From assembly GCA_910588125.1 (NCBI GenBank), contig CAJUPI010000083.1, positions 1-9,979 of the forward strand: 9,979 nucleotides of DNA. Direction: 5' to 3'. The notes beneath the pieces are model-generated. The model searched no databases and was not told where the DNA came from. It was given only the letters and a program-made list of their open reading frames with translations. The translations under genes and the position numbers were made by a program. The DNA is from an uncultured Lachnospiraceae bacterium (GTDB lineage Bacteria; Bacillota; Clostridia; Lachnospirales; Lachnospiraceae). Positions 1 through 4,667 of this stretch are shown here, piece by piece. Every line of letters starts with the position of its first letter. Positions within the stretch are counted from its first letter, which is position 1.

Positions 1-62
1 TCGTGCAGGTGGCTTTCGATATAGTCGATTGCCGCCATTACATTTTTGATATTCTCCGGCAT
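1..62 (-). CDS. AraC-family transcriptional regulator, N-terminal fragment (cut by window edge)
   Basis: Only the first 20 codons are present; the gene reads leftward out of the window. The visible protein begins MPENIKNVMAAIDYIESHLH. The pattern A-I-D-Y-I-E-x-H-L is typical of the first helix of the AraC/XylS DNA-binding domain, where it is normally followed by a segment such as 'xLTLxxIA'. Because it occurs right at the N terminus, the protein is probably of the subgroup with the HTH domain first and a ligand or GyrI-like effector domain after it; that is an inference. The start is supported by a strong GGAGGAGG ribosome binding site 6-13 bases upstream and by a promoter just beyond. The gene is divergent from everything else in the window. 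The target genes cannot be told from this fragment. Confidence 0.72.
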   Translation of the reverse strand, partial: MPENIKNVMAAIDYIESHLH

Positions 63-70
63 TGCAGCCT

Positions 71-92
71 CCTCCTTTCTTTTTGCATTATA
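71..92 (-). promoter_or_regulatory. Extended -10 promoter and ribosome binding site of the AraC-family gene
   Basis: On the minus strand TGCTATAAT (TATAAT at 92-87) forms a perfect extended -10 element. No good -35 hexamer lies 16-18 bases upstream, which fits an extended -10 promoter. Transcription would start near 80, leaving a leader of only about 18 bases that is almost filled by the AAAGGAGG ribosome binding site (78-71). Confidence 0.65.
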
Positions 93-202
93 GCAGGATA
101 TTTCATTCAGCTTTTCATATATCTTGCGATTTTAAGGGCAAGTATTTACCAGTATACAGCAGTCTACCCCGATAAAAAAGATTTTTAGAAATTTTTTTCT
201 GA

Positions 203-301
203 TACATTGGTATTTTCCAAACTTCCCCGGATTATGAAGCGGAACAGCGGGAACTGGAAGAAAAAGTCAAGGCAGACGGTATGGACATTGGGAGATTACA
301 A
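203..301 (+). pseudogene. Possible remnant of a large serine recombinase
   Basis: In one + frame this stretch reads YIGIFQTSPDYEAEQREL and on to EEKVKADGMDIGRLQ, with a stop codon just upstream (200-202) and no start codon or ribosome binding site. The 'F..(S)xDYEAEQxELE' pattern resembles the coiled-coil segment after the recombinase domain in large serine recombinases of Clostridia conjugative and mobilisable elements. Only about 25-30 residues are recognisable. The frame stays open beyond 301, but nothing there is recognisable before it passes through the terminator stem and stops at TAA, about position 384. This looks like the debris of a lost element, not a working gene. A short coincidental match is possible because the segment is rich in Glu and Lys. 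Confidence 0.4.
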
Positions 302-317
302 AGTAAGCTTAGGAACG

Positions 318-369
318 GAAAATCGCTGCCATTTGTTATTGGAAAATGGTGGCAATTTTCTGTTTTTTT
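318..369 (+). terminator. Rho-independent terminator
   Basis: A 17-base arm (318-334) pairs with 344-360, giving 14 Watson-Crick pairs, two G-U wobbles and one mismatch around a 9-base loop. A run of T follows (TGTTTTTTTG at 361-370). The T tract lies on the + strand side only, so it stops rightward transcription. No intact rightward gene precedes it in the window; it probably belonged to the recombinase-like gene now decayed. It now insulates the promoter at 387. Confidence 0.8.
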
Positions 370-386
370 GGTAAGAATATCGTAAG

Positions 387-415
387 TTGACTGTGGGATT
401 TCCTTCGCTTATAAT
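387..415 (+). promoter_or_regulatory. Sigma-A promoter for the cell-wall-binding protein gene
   Basis: TTGACT (387-392) and TATAAT (410-415) are separated by exactly 17 bases, one base off full consensus. Transcription should start near 422, giving a leader of about 90 bases before the preferred start codon at 514. Confidence 0.85.
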
Positions 416-513
416 AAAATATAGATAAGATGAAAGTTTACGATAAGCAATTATTTTAGAGACAACAGTTATATGAAATGAATGATATCAGGCGAAGGGA
501 AAGAGGGATGACG

Positions 514-1743
514 ATGGGAAGCAGAAGATGGTTATGGGCGAGTGTGTTGGCGGTGATGCTGGCGGCGGCTGGGACGATGACGGCTGTGGCGGCAGAGCAT
601 GTGATATCCGGCGTTACAATACGGGTCAGCTCGAAGCTGGAACCTGGGGATACACTGCCGGATATCGGATATGACAGCGGGAACGCCGAGGAAGGGAATG
701 TTTCTGTTTCCTGCTCCACGGATAAGTATACGATTGACCGGGCGGAGTGGGTGACTTCCACCTCTAAGGAAATGAAGGTGGGGGATCAGCCGGAGATGAA
801 AGTATGGCTGACTGCCGGGGATGATTATTACTTTAAGGGAAGTTACCGCTCCAGCAATGTTTCCGTGAAATCCGGCAGCTTTGTCAGTGCGAAGCGGGAG
901 GATGAGGATACTCTTTTGGTGCGGGTGCGGGTGAATGCGATCAAAGGAGATTTTCCGGCGCCAGAGGATGCATACTGGAAGGACAATGCCAAGGGAACCG
1001 CCCGCTGGGAGAGGCCGGACAGTGGCGACACAGGTAAATATGAGGTGGTGCTGCGCCGGGGGAACGGTAAGGTCCACACTGTGGAGACCACAGCGACCAG
1101 CTATAATTTCTATCCTTATATGACAGCGGAAGGAACTTATTCCTTCCGGGTGAGGACGATTGCCAAAACCAGCAAGGATGAGAGTTATGGAAAGAAAAGC
1201 GATTGGGTGGAATCGGATGAGCTCTACATTGCGAAGGAGGATGTGTCAGACGGCTCCGGAAGGACAGACGCAGTCAGCAGCTCGCCGACCGGGAATACGC
1301 AGACGGGGTGGCAATACCGGAACGATTACTGGTATTACTATTACCCGGACGGTTCTTATCAGAAGGATTCCTGGCTGAAGGTTAACGATAAATGGTATTT
1401 GTTCCAGAGTGAGGGAAAGATGCTTAAGGGCCGGCAAAAAAAGGGAGATCATACGTATTTTCTGGCGGAAAGCGGGGAGATGCAGGTGGGCTGGATGTTG
1501 TCGGGTGGCCATTGGTATTATTTCAATCCCACACCAGATGCAAATGAGGGCGCAATGCTCCAAAACAGCTGGGCGGATGTGAATGGAAAGCTTTACTATT
1601 TTAATGGTGACGGAGTGATGATGGAGGGGTGGAACCAGGTGGATGGAAACTGGTATTATTTCTACCCTGGTGATGGGAGCCGGGCGACGGATACCTGGAT
1701 CGATACATTTTATGTGGATGCGGACGGGATCTGGAGACGCTGA
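514..1743 (+). CDS. Secreted protein with Fn3-like region and cell-wall/choline-binding-type aromatic repeats
   Basis: The product has 409 residues. An in-frame ATG at 478 would add 12 residues but has no ribosome binding site. ATG 514 has AAAGAGGG (500-507) at good spacing and starts directly with a signal peptide: M-G-S-R-R, a hydrophobic stretch and an A-V-A-A site near residue 27. Residues about 28-140 match no family I recognise. Residues about 150-240 look like an Fn3-type beta domain (YxVxLRRGNG, YNFYPYMTAEGTYSFRVRT). After a Ser/Thr/Gly linker, residues about 265-409 carry degenerate aromatic repeats (GWxxxxDxWYYYYPDGS, WYLFQSEGKMLKG, GHWYYF, GKLYYFNGDGVMMEGW, GNWYYFYPGDGS) of the type that binds choline or glucan in Gram-positive walls. 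No catalytic domain is visible, so it is probably a surface adhesin or wall-associated protein, exported by Sec and held non-covalently. It has its own promoter and terminator, so it is monocistronic. The ligand is unknown. Confidence 0.85.
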   Translation: MGSRRWLWASVLAVMLAAAGTMTAVAAEHVISGVTIRVSSKLEPGDTLPDIGYDSGNAEEGNVSVSCSTDKYTIDRAEWVTSTSKEMKVGDQPEMKVWLTAGDDYYFKGSYRSSNVSVKSGSFVSAKREDEDTLLVRVRVNAIKGDFPAPEDAYWKDNAKGTARWERPDSGDTGKYEVVLRRGNGKVHTVETTATSYNFYPYMTAEGTYSFRVRTIAKTSKDESYGKKSDWVESDELYIAKEDVSDGSGRTDAVSSSPTGNTQTGWQYRNDYWYYYYPDGSYQKDSWLKVNDKWYLFQSEGKMLKGRQKKGDHTYFLAESGEMQVGWMLSGGHWYYFNPTPDANEGAMLQNSWADVNGKLYYFNGDGVMMEGWNQVDGNWYYFYPGDGSRATDTWIDTFYVDADGIWRR

Positions 1744-1800
1744 TTAGACGGAAGTATCCCAGTAACCCCATGCCGCTTTGCCGGCGCCACCATAAATGAA

Positions 1801-1904
1801 AGGGTGTTATAAAATAAACCGCCTGCCAGTTTTCTAACCTGTGTTCGGATGGTTCACGGACACAAGATCAGAAAACTGACAGGCAGTTTATTTTACAACG
1901 CCCT
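1801..1904. terminator. Long nested palindrome, probable terminator behind the cell-wall protein gene
   Basis: A 35-base arm (1801-1835) is repeated inverted at 1870-1904 with only four differences, all transitions. On the minus-strand RNA three of the four become G-U pairs, so that strand folds slightly better than the + strand. The 34-base centre holds a second hairpin: 1838-1847 pairs with 1857-1866 around a 9-base loop. An AAAATAAA tract in the left arm faces TTTATTTT in the right arm, around a GC-rich core, as in a bidirectional terminator; CTTCTTTTTC follows on the + side. It separates the cell-wall protein gene from the ecf promoter, whose -35 starts 20 bases later. It could instead be a small palindromic repeat element. 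Confidence 0.6.
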
Positions 1905-1924
1905 CTTCTTTTTCAGGGAAACAC

Positions 1925-1953
1925 TTGACGCTACTCCGGATATCGCGTAAAAT
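1925..1953 (+). promoter_or_regulatory. Sigma-A promoter of the ecfA1-ecfA2-ecfT operon
   Basis: TTGACG (1925-1930) and TAAAAT (1948-1953) are separated by 17 bases, one mismatch each from consensus. The start point should lie near 1960, leaving about 60 bases of leader. I see no riboswitch-sized structure in that leader. Confidence 0.75.
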
Positions 1954-2018
1954 TGAGAAACGGATGAGATGTAAAGGAATAACAGGCGCTAAAAGCAGGA
2001 AGGGAGCGGATAAAGGCG

Positions 2019-2891
2019 ATGGGAATTATCAGGGCATCAAAGCTGATTTATGATTATATCCGCAGAGATGAGGATGATAAGGTAGAGGAAGTGAACCGGG
2101 CGATTGACGGTCTGGATCTGGATATTAAAGCAGGAGATTTTGTAGCGATCCTGGGACATAACGGTTCTGGAAAATCCACATTTGCCAAACAGGTTAATGG
2201 AATTTTGCTGCCAACGGAAGGAACTGTGTGGATTTCCGGAATGAAGACTACGGATGAAAGTCATATCTGGGATATCCGTAAGACGGCGGGTATGGTGTTT
2301 CAGAACCCGGATAATCAAATTATTGGTAACATTGTGGAAGAGGATGTGGGCTTTGGCCCGGAGAATCTGGGGGTGCCTACGGAGGAGATCTGGCGGCGGG
2401 TTGATGAGAGCCTTGAGGCGGTGGGAATGACGGCATATCGTCTGAAATCGCCGAACAAGCTGTCCGGTGGACAGAAACAGCGGGTGGCGATTGCCGGCGT
2501 GATGGCGATGAGGCCGCAATGTATTATCCTGGATGAACCTACGGCAATGCTCGATCCCAATGGGCGAAAGGAGGTCATCCGTACGATTCGTGAGCTGAAT
2601 CAAAAAGAAGGCATCACGGTATTGCTGATCACGCATTATATGGAAGAAGTGATTTGGGCGGATCGGGTGATTGTGATGGATGACGGACGTCTGGTGATGG
2701 ACGGTACGCCGAGGGAGATCTTTTCGCGGGTAAAAGAATTAAAGGATTATCGCCTGGATGTGCCGCAGGTGACAGAGCTGGCGTACGAGCTGAAACAGGA
2801 AGGGGTGGAATTGCCCGATGGGATTTTGACGGTCGAGGAGTTGACAGAGCATTTATTGCCAATGCTTCAGACAGCCAGGGCAGAGGAATAA
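2019..2891 (+). CDS. ecfA1: ECF transporter ATPase subunit A1
   Basis: This 290-residue ABC ATPase is one of the two unequal ATPases of the energy-coupling factor module. It hydrolyses ATP on the inner face of the membrane to drive uptake of vitamins or metal ions by interchangeable S components. All ABC motifs are intact: Walker A GHNGSGKS at 46-53, Q-loop Q95 in VFQNPDNQ, signature LSGGQ at 148-152, Walker B CIILDEP at 168-174 with Glu173, and H-loop His206. VFQNPDNQ and the C-terminal extension of about 60 residues after residue 230 are typical of EcfA1 as opposed to other importers. The length is usual. A purine-rich ribosome binding site (AGGAAGGGAG, 1997-2006) lies 12 bases before the ATG, a little far. 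It is first in a three-gene operon with ecfA2 and ecfT. In many annotations this gene is called cbiO1. Confidence 0.95.
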   Translation: MGIIRASKLIYDYIRRDEDDKVEEVNRAIDGLDLDIKAGDFVAILGHNGSGKSTFAKQVNGILLPTEGTVWISGMKTTDESHIWDIRKTAGMVFQNPDNQIIGNIVEEDVGFGPENLGVPTEEIWRRVDESLEAVGMTAYRLKSPNKLSGGQKQRVAIAGVMAMRPQCIILDEPTAMLDPNGRKEVIRTIRELNQKEGITVLLITHYMEEVIWADRVIVMDDGRLVMDGTPREIFSRVKELKDYRLDVPQVTELAYELKQEGVELPDGILTVEELTEHLLPMLQTARAEE

Positions 2892-2894
2892 AGA

Positions 2895-2916
2895 AGCCGG
2901 CAGGAAAATGCTGGCT
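2895..2916 (+). other. Intercistronic stem-loop between ecfA1 and ecfA2
   Basis: AGCCGGCA (2895-2902) pairs with TGCTGGCT (2909-2916) over a 6-base GGAAAA loop, with 7 Watson-Crick pairs and one G-U. It begins four bases after the ecfA1 stop codon. No T tract follows, so it is not a normal terminator. It may protect or process the mRNA and so tune the ratio of the two ATPases; that role is an inference. Confidence 0.5.
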
Positions 2917-2948
2917 ATGAAAAACATTTGGACAGACTCAAAGCTTGC

Positions 2949-2954
2949 AGGAGG
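2949..2954 (+). promoter_or_regulatory. Ribosome binding site deciding the ecfA2 start
   Basis: A perfect AGGAGG lies 6 bases before the ATG at 2961. The in-frame ATG at 2928 would place this site inside the coding region and has no such site of its own, so 2961 is the start. Confidence 0.85.
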
Positions 2955-2960
2955 ACAAAA

Positions 2961-3824
2961 ATGGCAATTAGGGCAGAGCATATTAATTATTTGTATGGAG
3001 AAGGAACGGCCTTTGAGCAGTATGCGCTTAAAGATGTCAGCTTTGAGATCCATGACGGGCAGTTCATTGGAGTGATTGGCCATACCGGGTCAGGTAAATC
3101 GACATTAATTCAGCATTTGAATGGATTGCTCCGGGCCAGCAGCGGAAAGATATATTACAATAACGAAGATATTTACCAGGATGGCTACAATATGAAAATG
3201 CTGCGCAGCCGTGTGGGACTGGTATTTCAATATCCGGAGCATCAGCTATTTGAGGTGGATGTGTTCTCGGATGTCTGTTTTGGACCAAAAAATCAGGGGC
3301 TTTCGAAGGAAGAGGTAGAGCAGCGGGCTAGAGAGGCACTTATTCAGGTGGGATTGGAGGAGCGCTTTTGGAAACAGTCTCCGTTTGAATTATCCGGAGG
3401 ACAGAAGCGGAGAGTGGCAATTGCGGGAGTACTAGCCATGCGGCCGGAGGTGCTGATTTTGGATGAGCCGACGGCAGGACTGGATCCCCGGGGGCGGGAT
3501 GAGATCCTGGAACAGATTTCGGCATTGCATAAAGAAAAGAAGATGACGATCCTGTTGGTTTCTCACAGCATGGAAGATATTGCACGATATGCGGATCGGA
3601 TTTTGGTAATGAGCCATGGAGAGAAAATTTTTGATGCGCCGCCGAAGAAAGTGTTCCGGCATTATCGGGAGCTGGAACAGATTGGCCTGGCAGCACCACA
3701 GATCACTTATGTAATCCAAAGGCTCAGAGACGGGGGAATTCCCCTGAAAGAAGATATTACCACAGTGGAAGAGGCAAAAGCAGGTATTTTGGAATTACTG
3801 GGAAAGGCGGGCGGCGAGGTATGA
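2961..3824 (+). CDS. ecfA2: ECF transporter ATPase subunit A2
   Basis: The 287-residue product is the second ATPase of the ECF module and pairs with EcfA1 to form the nucleotide-binding dimer under EcfT. Motifs in order are Walker A GHTGSGKS (40-47), Q-loop Q90 in VFQYPEHQLF, signature LSGGQ (144-148), Walker B LILDEP (165-170) with catalytic Glu169, and H-loop His202. VFQYPEHQLF is a mark of EcfA2, against VFQNPDNQ in EcfA1. Two complete catalytic sets therefore exist. The start at 2961 is set by the AGGAGG site and gives the family's usual length. The stop codon overlaps the ecfT start by four bases (ATGA), which implies translational coupling and a fixed ratio of the two proteins. An older name is cbiO2. 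Confidence 0.95.
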   Translation: MAIRAEHINYLYGEGTAFEQYALKDVSFEIHDGQFIGVIGHTGSGKSTLIQHLNGLLRASSGKIYYNNEDIYQDGYNMKMLRSRVGLVFQYPEHQLFEVDVFSDVCFGPKNQGLSKEEVEQRAREALIQVGLEERFWKQSPFELSGGQKRRVAIAGVLAMRPEVLILDEPTAGLDPRGRDEILEQISALHKEKKMTILLVSHSMEDIARYADRILVMSHGEKIFDAPPKKVFRHYRELEQIGLAAPQITYVIQRLRDGGIPLKEDITTVEEAKAGILELLGKAGGEV

Positions 3825-4618
3825 TACGAGAGATTACATTGGGGCAATATTATCCGGTGGATTCGGTACTTCACCGGATGGATCCGCGCACAAAGCTGTT
3901 TGGGACCATGATATTTATCGTGTCTTTGTTTTTGGCGGACAGTCTGGAAGCTTATGGTGTAGCTACGATATTTCTGGTGCTGGTGATCCGGCTTTCCAAG
4001 GTGCCCTTTTCCTTTATGATCCGAGGGCTTAAGGCTATCCTGTTTTTGCTATTGATCAGCGTTAGTTTTAACTTATTTTTGACCCCGGGAACTGAGATTT
4101 TTCGGATTGGTTTTCTCAAGCTGACCTGGGAAGGGCTGCGGCTGGCAGGATTTATGGCATTGCGGCTGATTTACCTTGTGATCGGTTCTTCTGTAATGAC
4201 ATTGACGACAACGCCAAATGAATTGACGGACGGATTGGAAAAAAGCATGGGATTTCTAAAACGCGTGGGGGTGCCGGTACATGAGATATCCATGATGATG
4301 TCCATTGCCTTGCGTTTTATTCCTATTCTTGTGGAAGAGACTGACAAGATCATGAAAGCACAGATGGCAAGAGGAGCTGATTTTGAAAGCGGGAATTTGA
4401 TCCAGAAGGCGAAGAGCATGGTGCCGCTGCTGGTACCGTTATTTATTTCAGCTTTTCGCCGGGCTACCGATCTGGCGATGGCTATGGAAGCCCGGTGTTA
4501 TCATGGCGGGGAGGGTCGGACAAAGATGAAGCCCCTGCGTTATGGGCGGCGGGATTATCTGGGATATCTGGCATATCTGGTGTATCTGGCAGTCATGATT
4601 CTTTTGCGGTGGTATTGA
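3821..4618 (+). CDS. ecfT: ECF transporter transmembrane subunit T
   Basis: This 265-residue membrane protein couples the EcfA1-EcfA2 ATPase dimer to a substrate-binding S component. Hydrophobic segments lie at about 26-58 (two close helices), 70-88, 108-128 and 245-263. The family's cytoplasmic coupling helices are visible: the first Ala-Arg-Gly motif is ARG at 183-185 (QMARGADF), and the second is EARCY at 223-227, where Cys replaces the Gly of the textbook motif. I believe this substitution is not rare in Clostridia, but I cannot check. GGEGRTKMKPL follows, as is usual for the family. It overlaps ecfA2 by four bases, with a weak GAGG just before the ATG. No S-component gene lies in the window, so this is a solitary group II module expected to serve several S components encoded elsewhere. 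Confidence 0.94.
   Translation: MIREITLGQYYPVDSVLHRMDPRTKLFGTMIFIVSLFLADSLEAYGVATIFLVLVIRLSKVPFSFMIRGLKAILFLLLISVSFNLFLTPGTEIFRIGFLKLTWEGLRLAGFMALRLIYLVIGSSVMTLTTTPNELTDGLEKSMGFLKRVGVPVHEISMMMSIALRFIPILVEETDKIMKAQMARGADFESGNLIQKAKSMVPLLVPLFISAFRRATDLAMAMEARCYHGGEGRTKMKPLRYGRRDYLGYLAYLVYLAVMILLRWY
4552..4587 (+). repeat. Four tandem 9-base repeats at the 3' end of ecfT
   Basis: Units ggattatct, gggatatct, ggcatatct and ggtgtatct lie head to tail, each keeping GG...TATCT. They encode Tyr-Leu-x three-residue steps within the last membrane helix of EcfT (DYLGYLAYLVYLAV). Being in frame, expansion or loss of a unit would only lengthen or shorten that helix by three residues. Confidence 0.7.
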
Positions 4619-4655
4619 TTGGTTTTGGAGCTTGTAGAAAGAAATATAAGAAGCG

Positions 4656-4661
4656 AGGAGG
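4656..4661 (+). promoter_or_regulatory. Ribosome binding site of the J-like/TPR gene
   Basis: A perfect AGGAGG lies 6 bases before the ATG at 4668, in a 49-base gap after ecfT. No promoter or terminator is evident in that gap, so the gene is probably cotranscribed with the ecf genes. Confidence 0.75.
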
Positions 4662-4667
4662 AAAGGG

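Noticed and set aside
3..188. Open frame of 61 codons on the + strand
   Set aside because: It overlaps the AraC-type gene start and its promoter on the opposite strand, has no ribosome binding site and reads as low-complexity hydrophobic sequence.
478..513. Upstream ATG for the cell-wall-binding protein
   Set aside because: No ribosome binding site precedes it, and it would put charged residues ahead of an otherwise well-formed signal peptide; ATG 514 is better.
532..1077. 181-codon minus-strand frame inside the cell-wall protein gene
   Set aside because: Shadow frame opposite a gene with clear signal peptide and repeats; its composition is not protein-like.
1954..2018. Possible riboswitch before ecfA1
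   Set aside because: The leader is only about 60 bases and shows no strong paired structure or known aptamer core; solitary ecf modules usually lack one.
4552..4587. Tandem 9-base units as a CRISPR or regulatory array
   Set aside because: They lie inside the ecfT coding frame and encode part of a membrane helix; there are no spacers.
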